Shown piece after piece: positions 18,101-23,574 of a stretch of DNA of 23,574 nucleotides. Where the stretch lies: NCBI GenBank assembly GCA_030180075.1, contig JASNJN010000055.1:1-23574 (forward strand), written 5' to 3'. Under the pieces are notes generated by a model. It was not told where the DNA came from. It ran no database searches and was given only the letters and a program-made list of their open reading frames with translations. The translations under genes were made by a program, and so were the position numbers. The number at the start of each line of letters is the position of its first letter. Within the stretch, counting starts at the first letter, position 1. Origin of the DNA: Mikrocytos mackini (lineage: Eukaryota; Endomyxa; Ascetosporea; Mikrocytida; Mikrocytiidae).

Positions 18101-18848
18101 ATACAAACCTCTATGTTTGGCCGTAAAACTACTTACGTCTACAGTGTCCTGTGAGTTCATATCGTTCGGTGCAATGAGCTTCTACAATGACAACTCCCTA
18201 TACAAGTGTCTATCTTCCATTCTACAGGTCGTTCTTTCATCTCCACTTATAGACTTAATAAGCCATCAGAAGTTATTCTTTTACATCATAAAGCTAACTT
18301 ACAAATTAATTCGAAAACACATGGACATTATAGTTGAGTTTGATTTCAACTTACTTTCGCCAATGCTTTCCCTTATCTTGGAAGCACTGCAAATGCCTGA
18401 CAAACGAAGTAGAGTTTATGCAAGTAAAGCGGTTACCAATCTGCTTGAGTATAGGTACAAGGAATTCCTGAACCCTGTTTGGGACAAGGATAGCAATGCA
18501 ATTACGATAGAAAAACATTTGAACGAAAACTCGGAGACTATAATTCAAATATTCGAAGCTATGTTCGACAATATGGTTGTGGGAAACCAAGACAACTTCC
18601 CCGAGTTCATAGACCCTATATTTTTAATCATAGTAAATTACAACACGGTGTTTTCAAGATATAAAGATAAGATAATTGGAAGTAAAGAGAATGAGCACGT
18701 TAGAGCAGAAATTAATGACATCTTCAACTCATTGATTAACAAATTAGAACTTGATAGTATAGACGCCGAAGCTTTAGAAGACTTTAAATTAATTATGGAC
18801 ACATTTACACTGTCTGTAGGGAAGCTGAGCATCAAAACATCGGAGTGA
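15153..18848 (+). CDS. XPO7: Exportin-7/RanBP16-like karyopherin
   Basis: 1231 residues, helical throughout as expected for a HEAT-repeat importin-beta family receptor. Several landmarks fit exportin-7 specifically: NYDFINTFMSE (about residue 246), a RRVIFPSETVRN block, IKSNYPMSELLNIPFFW (about 375) followed by FLLKYWSKVANAVHYLY, LRGVICSFNTYDHFALFIRWF-like sequence (about 872), and ISFGAMSFYNDNSLYKCLSSILQVVLSSP-like sequence (about 1003). Exportin-7 moves a broad set of cargoes across the nuclear pore with Ran-GTP, both outward and inward. Animal members are about 1090 residues, so this copy is longer. That is unusual where other proteins here are shortened. It is divergent from the helicase gene and convergent with the SWIM gene, 49 bp away. 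The family level is secure; exportin-4 is the nearest alternative. Confidence 0.87.
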   Translation: MNTPSIDLQTIERFAEIKYTQPDSSEISKANETLGLLLKNKSYLSIALEVLQTSSNNFALMIAASTATHLFTSFHIEIASETAFTYAESILTLIVTKSFPYFIQNMLIAIPVRILKLYLLKDKERSIILNKLLVDKLKESLEQLKANLTNPSEIIPKINVFSNILAELIKEMSTPIVNIKASLNKKTTSNFKENYLLPIFTVQNEMFALINNLIVNNIKFPFEELLQNALLILKNIINYDFINTFMSETVDNSNMSLHVPLFFQSLILPGEELEKTEGFDLVLVLSNISNYLFMNEENSVDLYRFLNGITECLCRLAQVRRVIFPSETVRNSYLSKNMLACLLLIQNVSKIDKSDVAENVDLQDFMHKIFEFMFSIKSNYPMSELLNIPFFWVYLDKSIEYSQYCLVSIPFNDERFQFLLKYWSKVANAVHYLYSANTSSLLTISDTLNNILSGKEMAQENLFVSNNIRNPVYRFKEYGLMPIKNINISAEDYSAREIVTSCLMNISKCIIEAMVNSVDYAVDINEVDFTFPHKGNVHISKHLPAIIKTHGAQAMLENLITISSTLCDEYIKLISGNKEYNKIELKLAKIVEVISTLATSNSYYIDGHDGESINKDGFVLISTILLKVIILIENRLKGDKSLQTLRFLDLNLVKLIKCFSTNFFDSNSPLNYYNKLTLDMAFFEKLSTQLGPYLQYALEIERPVKIDAMYQVTHQPMGQTLDVYHLEGLLIRKTLTNLKIYNDTSSIPLLKSSILALDSILTSDIETDKLDFLKKPKDGVLNGKLKYVNQLILFDVSEMAFLKNNDKSVLKVIKRLFELMGLLLFSKFGISYFKSIISPIDKLLDKLNTVTNEGQELDNEIKRNVFIISYALRGVICSFNTYDHFALFIRWFTSKNNSILLRTLETYSNDGNISSAVIKFYCDLSSVDNVPVGNTLILSTIGGGLPSDKLILSIFKDVTKIVLILSNKLNLLQPNEENLSVTKYKPLCLAVKLLTSTVSCEFISFGAMSFYNDNSLYKCLSSILQVVLSSPLIDLISHQKLFFYIIKLTYKLIRKHMDIIVEFDFNLLSPMLSLILEALQMPDKRSRVYASKAVTNLLEYRYKEFLNPVWDKDSNAITIEKHLNENSETIIQIFEAMFDNMVVGNQDNFPEFIDPIFLIIVNYNTVFSRYKDKIIGSKENEHVRAEINDIFNSLINKLELDSIDAEALEDFKLIMDTFTLSVGKLSIKTSE

Positions 18849-18897
18849 TATTCACATAAAACAATGCTTTACATAAGTAAATAGAACAAAGGTAATA
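18849..18897. terminator. 49-bp convergent 3' ends
   Basis: The exportin stop (18846-18848) and the SWIM-gene stop (18898-18900, minus strand) are 49 bp apart. Messages from the two strands therefore almost certainly overlap at their 3' ends. No consensus AATAAA is seen on the plus strand in the gap itself. Confidence 0.4.
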
Positions 18898-19299
18898 TTA
18901 GCTTGAGTAATCAAAGTAAATGTCAGCAAATTCACTCCTTGTGATGTATAATGTTGGAATGTTCACCTTCAATGATTTTAAGAGGCTTAATGTTACCAAG
19001 TGTTCACATGGACTTATTTCTCGGTGCCCCTGTTGTATAAACGGTACGTCACAACTACAGTGGCCTTTTATAATCTTATAAGCCTCACCACGATAGTTGG
19101 ATAATATATAAAAACATAGGGTTGTTTCCTTCAGTTTGTAAATCTTACAAGAAGGTGATTTGACGTATTCTAAAATATAGGAAGTCTTAACAGGGCCAAA
19201 AATAAAGTATATAAGCATTAGGTCTGTCGTCTTCCACCTCTTGTTTTCTTTGGTGAGGTTATACTGTATTGACGACAATGTTGAATCAAAATCTTCCAT
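18898..19299 (-). CDS. SWS1: SWIM zinc-finger protein, SWS1/ZSWIM7-like
   Basis: 133 residues, close to the ~140 of human ZSWIM7. The diagnostic zinc motif is C81-S-C83, 14 intervening residues, then C98-E-H100, i.e. CxC...CxH. It is preceded by YKIIKGH and followed by a hydrophobic helix (LVTLSLLKSL), as in SWIM domains. SWS1/Shu2 proteins form Shu-type complexes with Rad51 paralogs and promote Rad51 filament assembly in homologous recombination. The protein is too short to be a SWIM-containing transposase. The SWIM domain is clear. The SWS1 identity rests on size, domain position near the C-terminus and lack of other domains. No Rad51 paralog is in this window. Confidence 0.75.
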   Translation of the reverse strand: MEDFDSTLSSIQYNLTKENKRWKTTDLMLIYFIFGPVKTSYILEYVKSPSCKIYKLKETTLCFYILSNYRGEAYKIIKGHCSCDVPFIQQGHREISPCEHLVTLSLLKSLKVNIPTLYITRSEFADIYFDYSS

Positions 19300-19602
19300 T
19301 TTAAATTTCTTTGTTTGAATCTATTGTTGAGTCATATTTCTATAAATGCAACTCTATTGAACATTACATCCACTTATGGTTTATATTCTTTGTTGGATTC
19401 GAAAATTTTGAAATACACAAGAAATACGTTTACCATAAGCAATTTCTCGAAAATGGTAAGGAATATTTTAAAAATTGTAATTAAACCTAATTAATGTCTC
19501 AATATAGATTTAAATATACCATATTAAATGTACCAAAAGTATATAGCCAATATTAACGATGTATTTTTATTAAATTACGTTATTCCATTAATTATTTACT
19601 CA
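19300..19602. other. Intergenic region, nothing recognised
   Basis: 303 bp between the SWIM gene (start) and the L26 gene (stop), which both read on the minus strand. It should hold the SWIM-gene promoter. I see only A/T-rich DNA with no ORF, tRNA or repeat. Confidence 0.5.
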
Positions 19603-19986
19603 TTAATTCAATCCCTTTTCAAGCTTTGTCTGTCTACTGTTATCCATGTATAATTCGATTATCTGGCATCTGCTTGGGTGAATTGCACAGTTGTACTCAT
19701 CGCCGTTTTGTTTCTTCTTGCTAATCCCATCCACGTAAATTCGGAAGTTTCCTCTGTTCACACGGTTGACCTTGCCACTCAATCCTTTGTGCTCGCCGGA
19801 GATAACCTTAACAGTATCTCCCTTTCTTATAGAACAAGTTCTTTTCTTGTATTTGTCTTTTAGTTCTTTTGAAAGACCACTAGACATAATCTTCAATCTT
19901 AGATGATCTGGAGCTTGGAAGTGGCGTTTTCTTTGTTTAGATCTCTGCTGTGATACACGCCTGTTGATCCTTTTGAGTTTGAACAT
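19603..19986 (-). CDS. RPL26: 60S ribosomal protein L26 (uL24)
   Basis: 127 residues from the ATG at 19986 (MFKLKRINRRV). The frame is open for 28 further codons upstream, but similarity to L26 and the promoter element both argue for the inner start. The HFQAPDHLRLKIMSSGLSKE block and the KOW motif (IRKGDTVKVISGEHKGLSGK, about residues 56-75) are diagnostic. IHPSRCQIIEL closes the conserved core. The protein binds 25S/28S rRNA near domain I and assists early large-subunit assembly. Most eukaryotic L26 proteins have about 145 residues; this one lacks the usual basic C-terminal extension, as is common in microsporidia. No intron is needed. Confidence 0.95.
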   Translation of the reverse strand: MFKLKRINRRVSQQRSKQRKRHFQAPDHLRLKIMSSGLSKELKDKYKKRTCSIRKGDTVKVISGEHKGLSGKVNRVNRGNFRIYVDGISKKKQNGDEYNCAIHPSRCQIIELYMDNSRQTKLEKGLN

Positions 19987-19997
19987 TTTTAGAAAAA

Positions 19998-20011
19998 TTA
20001 AAATTTTAAAA
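19998..20011 (-). promoter_or_regulatory. AAAATTTT element upstream of L26
   Basis: On the minus strand a TTTTAAAATTTTAATTTTT tract lies about 13-25 bases before the L26 ATG. AAATTT-like signals close to the start codon are described for highly expressed, notably ribosomal, microsporidian genes. The match supports both the start choice and the taxonomic guess. In such AT-rich DNA it could arise by chance. Confidence 0.45.
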
Positions 20012-20161
20012 GGTGAAAATACTTTATCGATTTGTTTTGCTTCTACTATAGTTTTATAGTTCTGAAACATGAAATTTGTGTTTTCGTGTGAAAATGAGAA
20101 AATTGAGAGACAAAATTAATATTTTTCATTTCTCAGATTTTACAAAAAATCTTTTATCAAA

Positions 20162-20439
20162 ATGAATAACAACAACGAGGCTTCTCGGACACTACTTAAA
20201 TTTGGGTCATATTTAGACAAACACAATAAAAGAAAATACTCACAATCGGTCAATTACTTGGACAGTTAAAATAGGTTAAATTAGGAGGCCCACCAGAAAT
20301 AGAATTTTTGCAGGCGTTTTCAATGTTTGTTGTTTCTGGTATGGATATTTTAAAGTTTATTAATACATTTGTTGTAGCTATAATTTGTATTATCCTTCTT
20401 ATTACTCTGTTCTCTTTAAAACTATGTTGCCATATTTGA
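20162..20439 (+). CDS. Small C-terminally anchored membrane protein with a mini-intron
   Basis: Two adjoining plus-strand frames read as one protein. The first, from ATG 20162, gives MNNNNEASRTLLKFGSYLDK and a lysine-rich segment, and stops at 20267-20269. The second, in a different frame and open only from 20275, gives GGPPEIEFLQAFSMF followed by a strong membrane helix (around FVVAIICIILLITLF) and stops at 20437-20439. The two frames do not overlap, so one indel cannot join them. Removing a GT-AG intron does: 20265-20284 (20 bp) or 20249-20274 (26 bp), both ending in TTAAAxTAG-like sequence. The product is about 83-87 residues with a single helix near the C-terminus. Family unknown. It is divergent from L26 with 175 bp between starts. 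A 67-codon minus-strand frame over the same DNA is its shadow. Confidence 0.6.
20265..20284 (+). other. Candidate 20-bp intron (alternative 20249-20274)
   Basis: GTTAAAATAGGTTAAATTAG runs from GT to AG and restores the reading frame between the two coding segments, giving an L-D-R-G-P-P junction. The alternative 26-bp intron 20249-20274 gives S-Q-S-V-K-L-G-G-P-P. Neither 5' end is the canonical GTAAGT. Both 3' ends place TTAAA just before the AG, where microsporidian introns often keep the branch site. Confidence 0.45.
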
Positions 20440-20571
20440 CCACTTATAGCCATTATATTAAATGGGGCTACGTGTTATGGTTTGTAAACCCATTGTTGTT
20501 ATCCGTAGTTTTCAAAAAGGCGGGGTATGTTTTATAAATCAAAATTTGTAAATTTAAAAATTTAAATTTCA

Positions 20572-20767
20572 GAAACTATATGACGGAGAATAAGCAGAAG
20601 AAAGACCTCCCACTACTCCCAACTATACCCCGCCCAAACAGCCATAACAGCAGTACACACGATAAAAGAATAATAGAATTAAGACCAGAGAAAACGATCG
20701 GCTGGGAACTGTCACTATCAAGTCCAAACAAAGCTTTCATACATGATATACAAACGGATCAAACAAT
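20572..20767 (+). pseudogene. Inverted copy of the MULE transposase 5' end
   Basis: These 196 bp equal the reverse complement of 23303-23498 with four mismatches. They include the transposase ATG (at 20580 here) and its first ~62 codons, after which the sequence diverges and the frame ends at 20823-20825. Three of the four differences change an amino acid (H/R, N/S and P/T) and one is silent, so there is no sign of protein-level selection. It is either the second terminal inverted repeat of the element or a separate inverted 5' fragment. Confidence 0.85.
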
Positions 20768-21129
20768 AATAATCATTACTTTTCGAATTATATTTCACAT
20801 TAAGCTTTCATTATCACTACATTGATTTATTCTGGACCGATGTTATTATTAAATTTTGACAAAAGAGATAGCACATTATTCAGAATTAAAACACTTTGAT
20901 GAACTATATAACGTGTCAATGCAAACAATTACAGCTCCTATATAAATTTAGCTCGGGATTAAAGCATACGTTATATCAAAGTATGATAAAAATGAATTAG
21001 TTCCATAAAAAACGGATAGTAGCATAAATAAAAAAGTTTTAATTAAGTAAAAATATGTGTAAATTAAACAAACAATGTTGTGTTAGTGTACAATTTTATA
21101 TAAATAAATATTTTTGATGAATTATTTTA
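20768..21129. other. AT-rich interval between inverted copy and transposase stop
   Basis: 362 bp with no ORF beyond the 20-codon tail of the fragment to its left. On the minus strand it is the 3' flank of the transposase gene. No further inverted or direct repeat was noticed. Confidence 0.5.
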
Positions 21130-23490
21130 TTACTTTTTTAAATAATTATTTAAACCTTTATCAAGCCCTTTTTTAATATCTTTCAAAAATTCTTTCTTTT
21201 TGCCATATGGAACGTTCTTCATATTTTTAAGCTGGTGTGCAATTTGCTTTGTTAAAATAAACAAATAATTTTCTGATTTACTTTTTGAACTAGACTTTAA
21301 ATCAGAAAGCGTTATATTTTCAGAATTTTCAACACTATTAGCATCTATTTCCTTTTTATTATAAATATTCTGGTAATCTTTGGGTTCTTCATTAAGGCAG
21401 AAATGGTTATTATATTCAATCTCTGGTTGATTCTCGTTTTTAAAATTAATCTGTAAATCAAAATCCTCCTTCTTCATGCCTAGTTTATCGAAGTTAAAAT
21501 TCCCAATAAATAGTGAACGTCTCCATCTTCTATTTACCGTATCCAATAAAGTATTGATGCCCATTCCTTTATTCTTTACACAATTTATGCATATAAGGCC
21601 ATATTGACCTTGTAACCTACAAGACTCTCTAGTATTTACATCACTACATTGAAATTTGATCATAATGTCTGCAGCAAACAAACACAACATGTCCTCTGCC
21701 TGTCTTATTATGGGCGGAAATTCAGATGAGGTTTTAACCTTTATGTATCTTAATACAAATAGCCTATGTTTTTCATTCCTTAATCTTTTGATGAAAATTT
21801 CCAATTCCACAAAGAATATCGACATTTTCCGCTTCCCCAAAAAATGTCTTTTAATTGAACTATTGATTCCTTCGGCTCTATTATTGGTTCTGCTAAACAT
21901 GTCGATTCTATTTTCATAACGGTTTCTTATTATCTCGTCTCTGTATTTGTGCCAGTTTTTCATGAAATACACTCGTAGTTCTTCGTCAAGATTGCAAATT
22001 TCCCTTATATACGCATCTAAGTTTTTTGCAAACAAAAGCCTTTTCACTATTTCTTTCTGTTGTTCCTTTTCTTCTTTTGATTTGTGTGGATATAATGAAT
22101 TTATTTTGGAATTTATAGTCTTTGTAGCATGGTAAACACATAATCTTAGTTTACAATTTGGGAAAATCGTCTTTATTGTTTTGCGCTCAACCCAATCTTT
22201 GTCAGTAAAACAAAGCAACGGTTTATTCCTATTATTATCTGAAATAAATTTCAGAAAAAAAACCGCAACACTTTCGAAACATTCATCGCTTGTAGAAAAT
22301 ATCAAAACTGGTTCAGTATAACCTTCACCGTTTATGATACTTAAGATAAACAATGCGCAACTCTCATTAAATAAATTATACGTAGCGTCAAAGAATAATA
22401 CGTCCCCATAATTGTCAAATAATCCGCGTATTATATCATCCTGATAATAAATTCCCATTAATTCATCATTGTAATAAATTTCCTCAAAATCACCTATCAG
22501 TTTTTTAATAACAAATTGGTCATCTTTCTCATCAGTATTCTTATCTGTGGCTTTGCGTCGTAAATTATAAATATCGTTGTAGGAATGAAATTTTAAATTT
22601 TCTTCTGGTATTGTATTTATAATTCTACGCAAGTTTATTCTCTCATTTGGAAATTGCTCTAAAGAAACTTTTATCTCGTCTTCTAGTACAGGCTTCTTTA
22701 ATGTTATATTAGCGTGTTTTGAATGGTCTGTTAAAGTTTCAACTATCAATTTTCTTTTATTGTATTTTAAGCTGATAAGGAATTGACAGCCCATCTTTTG
22801 GGTAAATGTGTTCTTCTTTATTTTAGTATTGTCTTCATCTTTCTTCTTTTGTTTGTTTTGTTTTCCGCCAAACTCACATATAAAAGTAGCAGAATGATAT
22901 TTTAATTTTAAAATAAAATTCTGGATTGAATTTAACTTTTTAATTTCTTTACACTTCGTATCAATCTTTTTACTATCACTTATTATTATGTCAGCTATGA
23001 ACTCGGTTTTATATTGGTCCAATATGAGTTTGAAATCATTATAGGAATCAAAATCTTGCCCTATTTGAAAATATTTGTTTAGACCATTTTGTATTGTTTT
23101 GGGAATTGAACTGGAAACAGGGAGATCCGACACATCATCAGAATATTGTATAGAAGCACTTGGTTCTTGTGGGGAGTTAGAAAGCTTCTCAAGTGAAGAA
23201 GGGATGGTTAGGTTAGAGACGAGGCCTGTTCCATTATTGTTGTCGAGTTTAGAATCGGGATTAGTTTTAATAGTGTTTGAGTTAGTGTTAAAACTGGAGT
23301 TGATTGTTTGATCCGGTTGTATATCATGTATGAAAGCTTTGTTTGGACTTGATAGTGACAGTTCCCAACCGATCGTTTTCTCTGGTCTTAATTCTATTAT
23401 TCTTTTATCGTGTGTACTGTTGTTATGGCTGTTTGGGTGGGGTATAGTTGGGAGTAGTGGGAGGTCTTTCTTCTGCTTATTCTCCGTCAT
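21130..23490 (-). CDS. MULE-family transposase
   Basis: 786 residues, apparently full length. Residues 1-130 are low-complexity and Ser/Asn/Pro-rich. About 135-275 form a FAR1/FLYWCH-like zinc DNA-binding region: FICEFGG supplies one Cys, KMGCQFL another, and DHSKHAN the H-x(3)-H pair. The MULE catalytic domain follows: D368 in VLFFDATYNLF, D430 in LCFTDKDW, a CVYHATK motif shortly after, and E540 in NRAEGINSSIKRHF, giving the DDE triad. The C-terminal ~130 residues are charged and lysine-rich. The enzyme would cut and paste Mutator-like elements. The intact frame and triad suggest recent activity. The first ~62 codons recur in inverted orientation at 20572-20767. A (GA)n run starts about 30 bp upstream of the ATG. 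Confidence 0.92.
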   Translation of the reverse strand: MTENKQKKDLPLLPTIPHPNSHNNSTHDKRIIELRPEKTIGWELSLSSPNKAFIHDIQPDQTINSSFNTNSNTIKTNPDSKLDNNNGTGLVSNLTIPSSLEKLSNSPQEPSASIQYSDDVSDLPVSSSIPKTIQNGLNKYFQIGQDFDSYNDFKLILDQYKTEFIADIIISDSKKIDTKCKEIKKLNSIQNFILKLKYHSATFICEFGGKQNKQKKKDEDNTKIKKNTFTQKMGCQFLISLKYNKRKLIVETLTDHSKHANITLKKPVLEDEIKVSLEQFPNERINLRRIINTIPEENLKFHSYNDIYNLRRKATDKNTDEKDDQFVIKKLIGDFEEIYYNDELMGIYYQDDIIRGLFDNYGDVLFFDATYNLFNESCALFILSIINGEGYTEPVLIFSTSDECFESVAVFFLKFISDNNRNKPLLCFTDKDWVERKTIKTIFPNCKLRLCVYHATKTINSKINSLYPHKSKEEKEQQKEIVKRLLFAKNLDAYIREICNLDEELRVYFMKNWHKYRDEIIRNRYENRIDMFSRTNNRAEGINSSIKRHFLGKRKMSIFFVELEIFIKRLRNEKHRLFVLRYIKVKTSSEFPPIIRQAEDMLCLFAADIMIKFQCSDVNTRESCRLQGQYGLICINCVKNKGMGINTLLDTVNRRWRRSLFIGNFNFDKLGMKKEDFDLQINFKNENQPEIEYNNHFCLNEEPKDYQNIYNKKEIDANSVENSENITLSDLKSSSKSKSENYLFILTKQIAHQLKNMKNVPYGKKKEFLKDIKKGLDKGLNNYLKK

Positions 23491-23498
23491 ATAGTTTC
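23303..23498 (-). repeat. Inverted repeat arm containing the transposase start
   Basis: Partner of 20572-20767: 192 of 196 bases match in inverse orientation. The arm begins with GAAACTATATGAC, whose ATG is the transposase start, and ends with GATCAAACAAT. Confidence 0.9.
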
Positions 23499-23507
23499 GA
23501 AATCATT

Positions 23508-23516
23508 ATGTGTGTA

Positions 23517-23574
<58 letters not shown>
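23508..23574. repeat. TG-rich tract and (GA)n microsatellite at window edge
   Basis: A short TG/TATG tract leads into an uninterrupted GA dinucleotide run from 23522 to the last base (about 26 repeats), which continues beyond the window. It lies immediately upstream of the transposase gene. It may mark a sequence or assembly edge. Confidence 0.9.

Larger units (their letters stand above)
20572..23498. mobile_element. Mutator-like element (MULE), ~2.93 kb between inverted repeats
   Basis: The unit is bounded by 196-bp inverted repeats, 98% identical, and encloses one MULE transposase on the minus strand. The repeat similarity fades beyond 20566 and 23503 (ATTTC with a one-base indel). I could not find the 9-11 bp target duplication typical of Mutator elements: the flanks read TAAATTTCA and GAAATCATT. 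If the repeats are true termini, the transposase ATG lies only eight bases inside the element end, which would be very unusual. The boundaries are therefore uncertain. Confidence 0.6.

Noticed and set aside
19987-20070. 28-codon N-terminal extension of L26
   Set aside because: It has no similarity to L26 and overlaps the AAAATTTT upstream element.
20250-20453. 67-codon minus-strand ORF starting with MAISGQIWQH
   Set aside because: It lies exactly over the plus-strand small membrane-protein gene, whose hydrophobic helix and GGPPEIEF segment look far more protein-like. I treat it as a shadow.
20462-20572. Possible upstream exon (MGLRVMVCK...) plus GTATGT...CAG intron leading into the inverted transposase fragment
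   Set aside because: GTATGT (20525) and CAG (20570-20572) look like splice sites, but joining them puts the fragment's MTENK frame out of phase and soon reaches a stop.

Overview
The window looks like nuclear DNA from a microsporidium or a close relative, probably one with a relaxed, AT-rich, transposon-bearing genome. The evidence is indirect. All the sizeable genes are intron-free, some are packed very tightly (26 bp between two divergent starts, 49 bp between two convergent stops), and several are shortened eukaryotic proteins: a 127-residue ribosomal L26, a 201-residue single-bromodomain BET protein and a 133-residue SWIM protein. An A/T-rich AAAATTTT element sits just upstream of the ribosomal gene. 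I cannot name a genus.

Layout. 1-2.6 kb is almost gene-free, with short degenerate repeats, a 370-bp inverted-repeat structure and two weak relic-like ORFs. 2.6-9.4 kb holds an inverted pair of paralogous, signal-peptide-bearing, acidic type I membrane proteins (2624-4168 plus; 7269-9383 minus, interrupted by one in-frame TAA). Between them lie a divergent nuclear-type pair (a 168-residue unknown and a bromodomain/NET protein) and another probable secreted protein. 9.4-10.7 kb is noncoding and contains a 637-bp Tc1/mariner (pogo-like) MITE with TA duplications. 10.7-11.8 kb encodes a seven-helix membrane protein with a C-terminal RGS-like domain. 12.5-20.4 kb is a core block: a DEAH-family RNA helicase and an exportin-7-like karyopherin (divergent), an SWS1/ZSWIM7-like SWIM protein, ribosomal protein L26, and a small tail-anchored-looking protein whose reading frame needs a 20- or 26-bp intron. 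20.57-23.5 kb is a Mutator-like (MULE) transposase whose first ~196 bp recur in inverted orientation beyond its 3' end. The window ends in a (GA)n run.

Functionally there are three layers. Housekeeping and nuclear functions are covered by chromatin reading, RNA unwinding, nuclear export, recombination and the ribosome. Probable cell-surface or host-facing products are the acidic paralogs, the secreted protein and the receptor-like protein. Mobile DNA makes up the rest. The most unusual items are the receptor-RGS fusion, the stop-interrupted surface paralog with a conserved promoter, the mini-intron gene, and the inverted 5' copy of the transposase gene. All homology statements are from reading motifs; no search was run.
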